Shown: positions 36,108 through 45,216, numbered from the stretch's first letter. The stretch: 64,000 nucleotides of DNA from Couchioplanes caeruleus (GCF_003751945.1 NZ_RJKL01000001.1:6962501-7026500), one strand, 5' to 3'. A program made the numbers and translations. Notes: generated by a model from the letters alone, not told the origin.

Positions 36108-37178
36108 TCAGGCGGAGGCGAGGGCGAAATCGGCGTCGGAGCGCTCGCCGGCCTCTTCCTCGGGGGCGTCGCTGTCGCTGCCGGAGTCGTCGGCGACGGC
36201 GTCGCCGGTCGACGCCATGTCCGGCTCACCCTCGCCGACGCTGGCGACCTCGGCGAGGGCGGCAGGGTCGATGTCGATGGTGACGGCCGCGGCGATCGCG
36301 GCGGCCTTGCGCAGCGCCGTCACCGCCTTGCCCGCGGCGGCCTGCAGGTGACCGACGCGCTCCTGGTAGGCGACGATCCCGCCGTCGGCGCCGACGAGCA
36401 CCTGGGCGAGTTCCGCCGGGTCGGTGCCCGCGAGTTCGGTCAGGATCTCGCCTGCGGCGGCAAGCCGCTCGATCTTCGTGACGACCCTGCGGCGGGCGGC
36501 AGCGACCTCTTCTCGCTTCTCCTCGGTGTGCTGCGACTCGTCAAGTGAGAAGAAGCTGCCCTGCGCCTCGACGTGCTTGCAGGCTTTGGCGAACTCCTCG
36601 GCGTCTCGGGGGCTCTTGAAGTCGCCGCGGGCCCACTTGACCAGGAAGCGCTGCTGCGCATCGGCCGGCAGCCGGCACACGTGCCAGGCCGCATTGATGG
36701 GCAGGTGCCCCTTCTCAACCAGGTCCTTGGCGTCCGGGTTCAGGTTCAGCAGGTCGATGCGCCACTGCACGTACGGCTCGGTCTTGCCGTACGCCGTGGC
36801 GATCCGGGAGATCTCCCACCCGCGACGGTGCAGCACGTCGTAGGCCGCCGCCTCCTCCATCGGCGACATGTCCAGCCGGTTGACGTTCTCCGCGATCTGC
36901 AGCTCGAATGCGCGGTCATCGTCGACGTCGAACACCTGGGCGTTCAGCGTTGCCAAGCCGCCCCGTTGCGCAGCACGCCATCGGCGCTCTCCGACGACGA
37001 TCATGTAGCGCCGGGTCGACTTGTCATAGCGCACAACGATCGCCTGGAGCTGCCCGTTGGCTTTGAGCGACGCGGCCAGCTCGTCGAGCTCCTTTTGTTT
37101 GAATTCCTTGCGCGGCTGGTCCGGGTCGGGGTCGATGCGTGCGACCTCGATCGTCTTGAACGTCGGCCTGGTAGGCAT
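36108..37178 (-). CDS. ParB/RepB-like DNA-binding protein of the island
   Basis: A 356-aa protein with an N-terminal ParB-like (sulfiredoxin-fold) domain: IDPDPDQPRKEFKQKELDEL, VVGERRWRAAQRGG and IAENVNRLDMSPMEEAAAYD, then a helix-turn-helix (WEISRIATAYGKTEPYVQWR) near residues 125-145. The second half is helical with an acidic tail. No ParA partner lies beside it, so it may be a regulator, replication or stability protein rather than a partition system. ATG at 37178 with GAGGAG upstream and a good promoter at 37225-37253. A candidate binder of the island palindromes. Confidence 0.85.
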   Translation of the reverse strand: MPTRPTFKTIEVARIDPDPDQPRKEFKQKELDELAASLKANGQLQAIVVRYDKSTRRYMIVVGERRWRAAQRGGLATLNAQVFDVDDDRAFELQIAENVNRLDMSPMEEAAAYDVLHRRGWEISRIATAYGKTEPYVQWRIDLLNLNPDAKDLVEKGHLPINAAWHVCRLPADAQQRFLVKWARGDFKSPRDAEEFAKACKHVEAQGSFFSLDESQHTEEKREEVAAARRRVVTKIERLAAAGEILTELAGTDPAELAQVLVGADGGIVAYQERVGHLQAAAGKAVTALRKAAAIAAAVTIDIDPAALAEVASVGEGEPDMASTGDAVADDSGSDSDAPEEEAGERSDADFALASA

Positions 37179-37224
37179 TGCTCGTCTCCTCACAACGATG
37201 AACAGCAAATAGCTGTATATATTC

Positions 37225-37253
37225 ATTGTAGTAACCGACGATCTTGACGTCAA
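37225..37253 (-). promoter_or_regulatory. promoter of the ParB-like gene
   Basis: Minus-strand TTGACG (37253-37248), 17-bp spacer, TACAAT (37230-37225), close to the sigma-70-type consensus and followed by an AT-rich start region. The ATG is 47 bp downstream of the -10. This is the best vegetative-type promoter in the window. Confidence 0.75.
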
Positions 37254-37288
37254 TAAAGTATGTACACCTGACGCGCTAACCCCGCAGC

Positions 37289-37459
37289 TCAAAAACCATG
37301 TGGACGGCGCCCACTGCGTCGGTCAGAGGCGGCAAGGAGTTTCGCAGCCCGCTCAATCGCCTCATCCTCCATGTCGGTGTCCGGCAGATGGCCGGACGTT
37401 CGCGCCTGCTCGATCAACTCCGCTAGCCGCAAGATGCGTTCGGCCCGTTTCCGGCTCAC
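37289..37459 (-). CDS. small helical 56-aa protein upstream of the ParB-like gene
   Basis: A 56-codon frame starting GTG 37459. It reads VSRKRAERILRLAELIEQAR, then TSGHLPDTDMEDEAIERAAK and a basic C-terminus, a plausible two-helix protein. GGGGGCG lies upstream. It sits between the divergent XRE gene and the ParB-like gene. A possible minus-strand promoter TTGACA-N19-TAACAT lies at 37633-37603. No family recognised. Confidence 0.5.
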   Translation of the reverse strand: MSRKRAERILRLAELIEQARTSGHLPDTDMEDEAIERAAKLLAASDRRSGRRPHGF

Positions 37460-37717
37460 GCAGCAGCGCCCCCCGCTCCGTCAATGTCCGCAAAGAGGGC
37501 CGGGGCCCCACGGTGGCCCCCCAGATTTCCCTCGTCGGCACCCCCGTGTCCGAATCTTCTTACATGGAGGCCGGGCCCGTAAGATCCATCCTCCGTCGGT
37601 GCATGTTAGCCAGGTTTCTTCGCTCCGTGTCAACTTTGCCGTACGGAACGTGCCCGAACGCTCGACCATGTCGGTCCACAGTGTAAGATTGACACTCCAC
37701 GTCGGAGGAGGTTGGGA

Positions 37718-38158
37718 ATGGCTGCCGAAGCCGAGCCACCGCCGCGGACGCTTGCTGACAAGCTCCGCCACCTGGTCGCCACCGTTCATCCTCCGAACCG
37801 GGGGCCGTTCTCATACCGGGAGATCGCTGAGGAGATCCGGACGCGACAGCAGCCCGGTGAGCGAGCCATCTCGCACACTCAGATCGCCGACCTCTGTGCG
37901 GGGCGCAGCTCCAACCCGCAGCAGAGGACGTTGGTGCTGCTGGCAGGGTTCTTCAAGGTCCCGGTCGCGTACTTCTTCGATGAGACCGTCGAGCAGCAAC
38001 AGAACCAGCAGATGGAAATGATCGCGGCCTTGCGCGATACCCAGGCGCAACAGCTGGCGCTGCGCCTGAACGGCTTGTCGCCCAAGAGCATCAACTTGGT
38101 GGCCGACTTGATCAGTCGAGTCCGCGAGTGGGAGGGGCTTGACGACGGACCGCGGTGA
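37718..38158 (+). CDS. XRE-family transcriptional regulator
   Basis: A 146-aa protein. Residues about 15-90 are a helix-turn-helix (FSYREIAEEIRTRQQ, ISHTQIADLCAGRSSNPQQR, LVLLAGFFKVPVAYFFDE), followed by a glutamine-rich helix (EQQQNQQMEMIAALRDTQAQ) and a C-terminal helix. This type pairs with M78 proteases in actinobacteria; the protease gene here is 2.2 kb downstream, separated by two insertion sequences. ATG at 37718 with GGAGGAGG six bases upstream. A TAAGAT hexamer at 37684-37689 is the likely -10. Expected to repress or activate the downstream cassette. Confidence 0.88.
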   Translation: MAAEAEPPPRTLADKLRHLVATVHPPNRGPFSYREIAEEIRTRQQPGERAISHTQIADLCAGRSSNPQQRTLVLLAGFFKVPVAYFFDETVEQQQNQQMEMIAALRDTQAQQLALRLNGLSPKSINLVADLISRVREWEGLDDGPR

Positions 38159-38226
38159 TCGGTCGGCCGACGGTGACGGGGGCTGCTCGGCCCGGATCCA
38201 CTGTGGGCGAAATCAGGTAGCCCTTA

Positions 38227-39180
38227 GAGGGCATCTGATCCTCGATCGGGTTGATTCGTGTTTGCGGGCAGTTGGTGGCCGTGCTGGCTCGTTGGCAGGG
38301 CATGGGGATGGAGCGACGTCCATATCGATCGGACCTGTCGGATGCGCGGTGGGCGGTGATCGAACCGGTCCTGACGCAGTGGCGGGCCTCTCGGCCAGGA
38401 CTCGGGATCAACCCGCCGGTACACGATCTGCGGGAGATCGTGAACGCGATCCTCTACGTCACACGCACCGGGATCGCCTGGGAGTACCTGCCGCACGATT
38501 TTCCGCCGGCCAAGACGGTGTACGACTACTACGCCAAGTGGGAGAAGGACGGCACGACGCAACGGATCCATGATCTGCTGCGTCGCAGACTCCGGCAGGC
38601 GCATGGCCGTGACGGCTCACCGAGCGCGGCGGTCATCGACGCGCAAAGCGTCAAAACCTCCTGCAACGTAAGGGAATCCGAGCAAGGCATCGACGCGGCA
38701 AAGAAGATCAAGGGCCGTAAGCGGCACATCGTCACCGATACCCTCGGGCTCCTGCTGGCCGTGGTGGTCACCGCGGCGTCCGTGTCGGACACCGCCGCCG
38801 GTCGGGGCCTTCTCGACGAGGTGGCCGCCTCGCATCCCACGGTGCGCAAGGTCTGGGTCGATGGCGGCTACCAGACCACCGTGTGGCGGCGCGGCGCCCG
38901 ACATGGCATCGACGTCGAGAGGGTCACCCGCCGTCCGGCGGAGAAAGGCTTCCGCGCGTTGCCGCGCCGGTGGGTGGTCGAGCGCACCTTCGGCTGGCTG
39001 ATGCAACACCGCCGGCTTGCCCGCGACTACGAGTCCCTGCCCCAACGATCACGCACCATGATCCTCTGGGCCATGGCTAACACAATGTCCCGCCGATTGG
39101 CAGGAGAATCCACCCAAACCTGGCGCGACTAAACACCGCCAATCCGGGTCAGACCCGGCTGCCCGGGATCAGATGCCCTC
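38227..39180 (+). mobile_element. IS5-family insertion sequence A (954 bp)
   Basis: Complete element bounded by 15-bp inverted repeats GAGGGCATCTGATCC at 38227 and its complement ending 39180, with a TTA duplication at 38224-38226 and 39181-39183. It holds one transposase gene. Insertion lies 68 bp after the XRE stop codon. Confidence 0.88.
38302..39132 (+). CDS. IS5-family transposase (IS A)
   Basis: A 276-aa single-frame transposase. It starts MGMERRPYRSDLSDARWAVI (DUF4096-like N-terminus), then the DDE domain: the first Asp in AAVIDAQSVKTS, the second in VWVDGGYQTTVW, and the Glu region RRWVVERTFGWLMQHRRLARDYE. No frameshift is seen and the catalytic residues are present, so it looks active. 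ATG 38302 or 38308 could be the start. Confidence 0.92.
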   Translation: MGMERRPYRSDLSDARWAVIEPVLTQWRASRPGLGINPPVHDLREIVNAILYVTRTGIAWEYLPHDFPPAKTVYDYYAKWEKDGTTQRIHDLLRRRLRQAHGRDGSPSAAVIDAQSVKTSCNVRESEQGIDAAKKIKGRKRHIVTDTLGLLLAVVVTAASVSDTAAGRGLLDEVAASHPTVRKVWVDGGYQTTVWRRGARHGIDVERVTRRPAEKGFRALPRRWVVERTFGWLMQHRRLARDYESLPQRSRTMILWAMANTMSRRLAGESTQTWRD

Positions 39181-39183
39181 TTA

Positions 39184-40290
39184 CTGGACGTTTTGTTGGC
39201 ATTGATGGTGCTAAAGAACGGTTAACAGCAGGCGATGGCAGTACCCGCCTGGCCGATCTAACCGAATAACGCAGTATCAGGTGCTTCAGATCTGTGAGGG
39301 TCCGCGGCTTTTCGTCCCTCGATCATGTTTCATTGACTTCCACCTCGGAATCGGCGGACATGGTGTCCTCACCGCACGACTCCACCACCGTAATCCACTG
39401 CTATGACCGAACGTCGCGCATACCCGTCCGACCTGTCCGACGCCCGCTGGGCCTTGATCGCGCCCCGGCTGACCGCGTGGCGTCAGGCCCGCACCGACGC
39501 CCGCACCGCGATCGGCATCAAAGGCCGCACCCCCAGCCACGACCTGCGGGAGATTTTCAACGCCATCCTCTACGTCAACCGCACCGGCATTGCCTGGCGT
39601 TACCTCCCGCACGACTTCCCTCCACACGCGACGGTCTACGGCTACTTCGCCCTATGGAGTAAGGAAGGGATCTTCACCGCCCTCAACTACAACCTCACCG
39701 GACTCGTCCGTGACCACCACGGCCGATCCGCCGAACCCACCGCATCGATCATGGACACCCAGAGCGTCAAGACCTCCACCAACGTGCCGCTCAAGACCCA
39801 GGGCATCGACGCCGGCAAAAAGATCGCCGGCCGTAAACGCGGCATCATCACCGACACCCTCGGCCTGCTGCTCGCCGTGATCGTCACCGCCGCCAGCGTC
39901 AGCGACAACGTGATCGGCAACGATCTGCTCGACCAGGCCACCGCCACCCACTCCGCCCTGACCAAGACCTGGGTCGATGCCGGCTTCAAAGTCAAAACCG
40001 TCGAACACGGCGCCAGTCTCGACATCGACGTCGAGATCGTCAACAAAGAACCGCAGGTCAAAGGCTTCAACGTGGTCAAACGACGCTGGGTCGTCGAGCG
40101 CACCATTGGCTGGCTCATGCACCACCGCCGCCTGGTGCGCGACTACGAAACCCGGCCCAGCAACTCCGAAGCCATGATCACCCTTGCCATGATCGACAAC
40201 CTCGCTCGCCGAATCACCGGCGAAACCACCCCAACCTGGCGAGACCCTCAAATTACATAACACCACAAAATACGTTAATCAGACGTCCTC
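39184..40290 (+). mobile_element. IS5-family insertion sequence B (about 1.1 kb)
   Basis: Lies directly beside IS A, sharing its right TTA. The ends are less alike (CTGGACGT at 39184 and ACGTCCTC ending 40290), with TTA on both sides (39181-39183 and 40291-40293). It encodes one transposase. Positions 39184-39402 before the transposase show no other gene. Confidence 0.7.
39403..40260 (+). CDS. IS5-family transposase (IS B)
   Basis: A 285-aa transposase related to, but clearly distinct from, the neighbouring one (both share YPSDLSDARWALI-type starts and a DTQSVKTS/DAQSVKTS motif). DDE residues appear in SIMDTQSVKTS, KTWVDAGFKVKT and RRWVVERTIGWLMHHRRLVR. Intact frame, ATG 39403. Codon use includes more AT-rich stretches than the island genes. 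Confidence 0.92.
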   Translation: MTERRAYPSDLSDARWALIAPRLTAWRQARTDARTAIGIKGRTPSHDLREIFNAILYVNRTGIAWRYLPHDFPPHATVYGYFALWSKEGIFTALNYNLTGLVRDHHGRSAEPTASIMDTQSVKTSTNVPLKTQGIDAGKKIAGRKRGIITDTLGLLLAVIVTAASVSDNVIGNDLLDQATATHSALTKTWVDAGFKVKTVEHGASLDIDVEIVNKEPQVKGFNVVKRRWVVERTIGWLMHHRRLVRDYETRPSNSEAMITLAMIDNLARRITGETTPTWRDPQIT

Positions 40291-40340
40291 TTAGAGGCGG
40301 CAGTGCGGAGGATCCGCCGGGCACGGGGGGAGGGGACTTG

Positions 40341-40847
40341 ATGCGGCGAGGGATGCGACAGCGGTGCCGGAACATTGTGCGCGATCTTGAGATTCCGTCG
40401 CCATTTGATGTACAGGAGTTCTGCCGTCGCCTCGGCGACAAGCGCGGCCGGCCGATCCGACTCCTGCCGATGGATCTGCCACCCGACTGTCCCTGCGGGC
40501 TGTGGCTGTCCACGGAGCAAGCGGACTTCGTGTTCTTCCAGCAAGAGACCAGCGGACCGCACCAGCTGCAGATCATCCTGCACGAGCTCGGTCACCTGCT
40601 CTGCGAGCACCGGATCGGTTCCGTGCTCAGCGATGACCTTTCTCAACTGCTTGTCCCGGATCTGGACCCGGCCTTGATCAAAACCATGCTTGGTCGAGGC
40701 CACTACTCGCAGGAGGCCGAGCAGGAGGCCGAAACCATCGCCACACTGATCCTCGGCGAGGTCAGCCGCTTCTCGCCGGAGCGAACGTTCGAGGTGCCTG
40801 CTGAGGTGGCTGACGTCGTCCGCCGCATCAGCCGCTCATACCCCTGA
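40341..40847 (+). CDS. ImmA/IrrE-type (M78) metallopeptidase-like protein
   Basis: A 168-aa protein with the zinc-protease motif HELGH at residues 81-85 (IILHELGHLLCEH) and a downstream glutamate-rich helix (QEAEQEAETIATLI) that would supply the third ligand. M78 enzymes such as ImmA and IrrE cleave partner XRE repressors, so the XRE protein at 37718 is the expected substrate. ATG 40341 with GGGAGGGGAC upstream; the gene starts 48 bp after IS B, so it may have lost its native promoter or been put under IS control. Confidence 0.85.
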   Translation: MRRGMRQRCRNIVRDLEIPSPFDVQEFCRRLGDKRGRPIRLLPMDLPPDCPCGLWLSTEQADFVFFQQETSGPHQLQIILHELGHLLCEHRIGSVLSDDLSQLLVPDLDPALIKTMLGRGHYSQEAEQEAETIATLILGEVSRFSPERTFEVPAEVADVVRRISRSYP

Positions 40848-40864
40848 GACGGAACCCGGAGCAG

Positions 40865-42103
40865 ATGAACCGCACGATCAACGACGTCCTCTATCCCATC
40901 GACGCCACGCTTGCTGGTGCGGCCTTTCTGTTCAAGCTCGTCAGCTTGCGGAAGAACCGTGACGCCGCCTCGGTGGCCCTGTGCATCGGGTTCGGGTTCC
41001 TCACGATCGTGTTTACGATCTCGACACCTGTGGTGTGGTCGGCCTTCGACCGCGCTCTCGGCGTGCCCAACCTGGCAGCTCTGGTGACCCAAGGCCTCGT
41101 GATTGCCAACACGGCAGCCCTGCAAGCCATGATGCTGTTCTGGCTCTACCCTCGGACCGAGGCGTGGCGCAAGATCCGATTCAGGGCGACCCTTCTCGCT
41201 CTGGTGCTGCTCGTGATGACCGCCCTATTCCTCATGACGCCAACTGCTGGCGAGCGCAGCCGGGACTTCGTCGCCACCCACGCCCGCATCCCCACCTACT
41301 CGGTGTACCTGCTGGTGTACATGGCCGCCTACACGATCACCCGCCTGGACATTCTGCGCATGACCTGGCGCTACGCACCTGTCGCCGGCGCGCCTTGGCT
41401 GCGACGAGGTCTGCGCATCTTCGGCGGTGGCGCGATCTTCGGGTTGATCTATTGCGCGGCGCGCATCACCGACATCGTCGGCGCCGTCGCGGGGTGGGAC
41501 CCGAACCGGTGGGAGAACATGGCGCGTCTCGGCGCCGGCATCGGCGCGATCTGCACGATGGTCGGTCTCACCATGCCTAGCTGGGGACCACACCTGTCAC
41601 GGGTAGCGGAGTGGTTCGGTCGCCAGCGCGCCTACCAACAGTTGTACCCGCTGTGGTCGGCGCTGCACGGCGCCGTTCCGGGCATCGCCCTGGACCCGCC
41701 GCCGCGGATCTCGTGGCTCGGGCGCTATGCGGTACGCGATGTGAAGTTCAAGCTCACCCGACGCGTGGTCGAGATCCTCGATGGCCGCCTGGCGCTGCGA
41801 GAGCACTTCGATGCGCAGGTCGAGCAGTCTGCCCGGCAGACAGCCGCTGACCGGGGTTTCGACGCGGCGGAGCTATCGGCAGTCGTAGAGGCCGCTGTGC
41901 TTGCCGGCGCGGTACGCGCCAAACAGCGAGATCAACTTCCTCTGGAACCAGCCCAGCTCACCGTCAACGCCGACGGCGACCGGACCGACATGTCCCGGGA
42001 AGTGAGGCGGTTGGTGAAGGTGTCGCAGGCCTTCGCCCGCTCACCCGTCGTCCGCGCCGCCGTGGCCGCAGACAGCCCGCAGCCGGCTCCCCAGGACGCC
42101 TGA
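40865..42103 (+). CDS. seven-helix membrane protein (MAB_1171c/DUF6545 type)
   Basis: A 412-aa protein. About seven membrane helices fill residues 8-235. The cytoplasmic part has YPLWSALHGAVPGIAL and KLTRRVVEILDGRLALREHF, matching the family NCBI calls MAB_1171c putative transporter. The C-terminus is helical and soluble. The layout suggests a receptor-like protein rather than a transporter. It begins 17 bp after the M78 gene and ends 12 bp before the P450, so the three are an operon. Confidence 0.8.
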   Translation: MNRTINDVLYPIDATLAGAAFLFKLVSLRKNRDAASVALCIGFGFLTIVFTISTPVVWSAFDRALGVPNLAALVTQGLVIANTAALQAMMLFWLYPRTEAWRKIRFRATLLALVLLVMTALFLMTPTAGERSRDFVATHARIPTYSVYLLVYMAAYTITRLDILRMTWRYAPVAGAPWLRRGLRIFGGGAIFGLIYCAARITDIVGAVAGWDPNRWENMARLGAGIGAICTMVGLTMPSWGPHLSRVAEWFGRQRAYQQLYPLWSALHGAVPGIALDPPPRISWLGRYAVRDVKFKLTRRVVEILDGRLALREHFDAQVEQSARQTAADRGFDAAELSAVVEAAVLAGAVRAKQRDQLPLEPAQLTVNADGDRTDMSREVRRLVKVSQAFARSPVVRAAVAADSPQPAPQDA

Positions 42104-42115
42104 GAAAGGCACCAC

Positions 42116-43330
42116 ATGACTACCGTGCTGCACGAACAGGACCCCTTCTTGCTGGTCAACGATCCCGGATTCATGGCCGATCCGCACCCGGCGTACGCCG
42201 CGCTCAGGACCGCCGCGCCGGTGCGTCGGGCCACCACACCGGACGGCTCGCCGGTGTGGCTGGTGACGCGCTACGCCGACGTGCGGCTATTGCTCAACGA
42301 CCCCCGGCTATCACTGAGCAAGCGCAACTCGGCAGGCAAGGGCTACGGCGGATTTGCGCTGCCACCATCTCTGGACGCAAACCTGCTCAACATCGACCCT
42401 CCCGACCACACCCGGCTGCGCCGGCTGGTGACGCGGGAGTTCACGGCTCGCCGGGTGGAACAGCTGCGACCCTTCGTCCGCCGAGTTACCAACGAGATGC
42501 TCGACCAGGTCGCCTGTCAAAGCCGCGCAGATCTCATGGCAGCGTTGGCGATGCGGTTGCCCTTGACCGTCATCAGCGAGCTGCTCGGGGTACCGCCCGA
42601 GGACGGACAGCAGTTCCGTAGCTGGACCACCAACCTGCTCGCGCCGCAGCCTGGCCAGCCCCCAGAACAAGCCAAGGAGGCGGTCGCCGGCCTGCACCGA
42701 CTTCTGATCAATCTTGTTGTGCAGAAGCGGGCCAAGCCCGGAGGCGATCTGATCTCCGCCCTAGTCAGCGTGCGGGAGGAAGACGAGGAACGCCTCAGCG
42801 AGGACGAACTGACGTCCCTCGCCTTTCTGATCCTCTGGGCCGGGTACGAGACGACAGTTCACCTGATCGGCAACGGCATCCTGGCGCTGCTCACCCACCC
42901 AGAGCAGCTGGCCCGCCTGCAGGCCCAGCCGGGCCTGTACCCCTCGGCGGTAGAGGAGATGCTGCGCTTCGCCAATCCGAACCCCTTCTCCATCCGCCGG
43001 TTCCCCCTCGAGGACGTTCGCATCGGCGAGCACACCATCCCGGCCGGTGACACCGTGTTGCTGTGCCTGGCCGCCGCGCATCGGGACCCGAGCCGGTTTC
43101 GTGACCCCGACCGGTTCGACGTGGCGCGTGAAGACAACGCGCATCTGGCATTCGGCCATGGCATCCATCACTGCCTCGGTAGCGCTCTGGCTCGATTGGA
43201 GACCGAGGTCGCAGTGAGCACGCTGTTCGAGCGGTTTCCCGGCTTGGCGCTCGCACGTCCCGTCGATCATCTGAGCTGGCGCCCGTCATTCCGCAGCCGT
43301 GGGTTACAGCAACTGCCCGTAACGCTGTGA
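42116..43330 (+). CDS. cytochrome P450
   Basis: A 404-aa soluble bacterial P450. The I-helix reads ILWAGYETTVHLIG, the K-helix ExxR is in VEEMLRFANP, and the heme loop is FGHGIHHCLGSALARLE with Cys about 353. The N-terminus (FMADPHPAYAALRTAAPVRR) matches actinobacterial CYP105/107-like monooxygenases. No ferredoxin gene lies nearby, so it must use electron donors from elsewhere. As the last gene of the XRE-protease-7TM cassette it may make or modify a small signal; that is inference. Confidence 0.92.
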   Translation: MTTVLHEQDPFLLVNDPGFMADPHPAYAALRTAAPVRRATTPDGSPVWLVTRYADVRLLLNDPRLSLSKRNSAGKGYGGFALPPSLDANLLNIDPPDHTRLRRLVTREFTARRVEQLRPFVRRVTNEMLDQVACQSRADLMAALAMRLPLTVISELLGVPPEDGQQFRSWTTNLLAPQPGQPPEQAKEAVAGLHRLLINLVVQKRAKPGGDLISALVSVREEDEERLSEDELTSLAFLILWAGYETTVHLIGNGILALLTHPEQLARLQAQPGLYPSAVEEMLRFANPNPFSIRRFPLEDVRIGEHTIPAGDTVLLCLAAAHRDPSRFRDPDRFDVAREDNAHLAFGHGIHHCLGSALARLETEVAVSTLFERFPGLALARPVDHLSWRPSFRSRGLQQLPVTL

Positions 43331-43510
43331 GATCTCGAAGCGTCGTGACGGTCCTCCTCCGGTCCGGACGCCAGTGCCCCGGGCGAAGGCCACGGTGGGA
43401 CGGCCCCTGCTGTGCGGCCGTGACCGCATGCGACGTGCCAGCGGACAAAGTCGCGCCTACGACGCTGCGATGCCGCGCAGCAGGAGCCCCTTGGAGGGCG
43501 GCGTGGCCAC

Positions 43511-44620
43511 TCACTTCCAGACGAACTCCAGACGATCCGAGTCCAAAGCGACATTCCCTCGCCGCGGGGCGGGCTTCACCTTGACATGGTCCAGCACGAG
43601 CGACACCAATTCGCGCCGGTCCTCGATGGATGCGTCTACCCACCACTCCGCCAGTGCCTCGGGTTCGGGAAGCCTCAGGAGCCGGTCCGCCTGTTTGGCC
43701 CGCTCGAGCAGCGCCTTACGGTCGGCCTTGGTCTGTTTCTCGATCGCTCGCAGTGTCGTCATGCTCAACTCCCGGCGGGCGTACTGCTCTCCCGCTTCCC
43801 GGAGGCGATCGTCGAGATCACTCAGGGCCTGATCGATACTGAAGCCTTCGCTGCCTACAGCGCCGATCGCACGTTTGAGGCGTTCCAGCACCGGAGGTGA
43901 CGCCAGACGCGCGAGCGCTCGGGACGCGACGAGTTCTTCCAGAGCCGGGGCCGCAATGCGGATGCGGCCACATCCATAGGAGGGACTGCCGGTGCGGCAC
44001 ACATACCCGCGTGTGGCCGTCGTAGACGGCTGCGTGTACAGCGGCTTGCCGCACGGATGCGTGCCATGGTCGTCGGGTAGCGGGAAGTCACAGGTCAACA
44101 GTCCACCGGACAGCAGGTACTTGGGGCTGTTCGATACCGGCTGCTCGCGGCTGGGATCGGCGAACAGCTTCATCAGCTTCCGGTGTTCCGCCCGTGTGAT
44201 GATCGCCGGCCAGTCAGCCTTGACCAGCTTTCCGTTGCGCTCCTTCAACCCGGCGAGGCGCGGGTAGCCCACCAGCCGGGTCATCGAATGATGCGACCAC
44301 AAAGCGCCGGTGACTGTCGGTACACCCCGAGCGCGCAGGTCCGCCACGATCGATGTCATCTTTTCGTCGGCAAGAAGCCGTCGCACGACGTCACGGATGA
44401 CGTCTGCCTCCGACTCGATGACGACCATGCCCGTCTGGTCATAGCCGTAACACCGCAACCCATACCCCCAGGATTCCCAGCTACGTCTCTCTGGACGTAG
44501 CCGCTTCCCTTGCCACTGTTGTGCTGTAGCCGGATACAAACGTCGCCGGACGAACGGGCGCCTCAGCCAGCTTCGCCGCCGCTGATCACTGATCCCGGCC
44601 CACCGTACGATGACTGCCAC
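43511..44620 (-). pseudogene. large serine recombinase lacking its catalytic domain
   Basis: A 369-codon frame holding the recombinase domain (SWESWGYGLRCYGYDQTGMV, LRARGVPTVTGALWSHHSM), the zinc ribbon (CDFPLPDDHGTHPCGK, CRTGSPSYGCGRIRI) and a coiled coil of a large serine integrase. The N-terminal resolvase domain with the active serine is absent; the first 40 codons are unrelated, and no resolvase motif was recognised in the other frames upstream. It is convergent with the P450 gene. Most likely the remains of the integrase of a second element. Confidence 0.82.
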
Positions 44621-44980
44621 GATCGGAATGCCGCGGTTGCGTGTGGCTGCTGTCCTCGTGGCGCATTCATGCAGACCGCCACGGTCGCAAAATTGACCCT
44701 TCTTCGACCAAGTTATCTGTACGGTAGCAATGCCTCGGTGCCACCGCTAGTTACACCCTTGAGTGTAGGACGCGCGCAGTGCCGACGGCGAGACACTACA
44801 CCGACTCCACCGTGTGACTACGCGTGATGTGGATGGTGAGCATTCCCGACTCTGGCGCGGTGGTCACCATGACGACCACGGCGGTCGTGCCGCATCGAGC
44901 CCATCGTCGATTTCTCCAGCTTGGGAAGTCGCGAGCGGGTCGGCGCTTCGGACGTCGGGTTCGGCGGCGCCTTGACCCAC

Positions 44981-45014
44981 AAGGGCCGGGCGATCCAACG
45001 ATCGCCCGGCCCTT
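44981..45014 (-). terminator. perfect-stem terminator at the end of the phage-like operon
   Basis: AAGGGCCGGGCGATC and its exact complement enclose a 4-nt loop (CAAC), a 15-bp perfect stem. It lies about 200 bp beyond the stop of the last minus-strand gene (45217), and about 95 bp downstream of the S2 promoter. Confidence 0.85.
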
Positions 45015-45107
45015 GGTCCGCACCCGCCACGCAGGTGTTACCGGGCGTCATGGAGCTACCCCCCGGCAGTCGCCAGTTTCGCCCGGAGTGCTCGCTCACC
45101 CTCGTGA

Positions 45108-45141
45108 GCTATACACGGTCACACATTAGCACCGCGGCCGT
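45108..45141 (-). promoter_or_regulatory. island palindrome S2 with -10-like hexamer
   Basis: ACGGTCAC-N11-GCGGCCGT at 45115-45141, with minus-strand TATAGC beginning inside its edge (45113-45108). A transcript from here would reach the terminator at 44981 after about 120 nt. Confidence 0.5.
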
Positions 45142-45216
45142 GTTGATCGTCGACGCAGGTGGGCGTTAGCGCGCGTATGTGTCCAGGGGTTGAATGCCGC
45201 GCACCGGCGTAGGGCC

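Larger units (their letters stand above)
44621..45216. other. gene-poor gap with terminator and operator-like palindrome
   Basis: About 600 bp without a gene I can defend. It contains a short inverted repeat TTACACCCTTGAGTGTAG near 44751, the hairpin at 44981-45014 and palindrome S2. A 93-codon minus-strand frame (GTG 45099) starts at the right distance from S2 but runs through the hairpin and resembles no family, so it is not called. Confidence 0.5.

Noticed and set aside
37718..43330. Streptomyces-type conservon (cvn) because of the P450
   Set aside because: Conservons need a histidine kinase, roadblock, DUF742 and GTPase genes; none is present.
43331..43510. Possible gene between the P450 and the serine recombinase remnant
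   Set aside because: Only 180 bp between convergent genes; the short frames lack ribosome sites and family features.
44818..45099. 93-codon minus-strand frame starting beside S2
   Set aside because: It reads through a perfect terminator hairpin and resembles no family; kept only as a possible transcript start.
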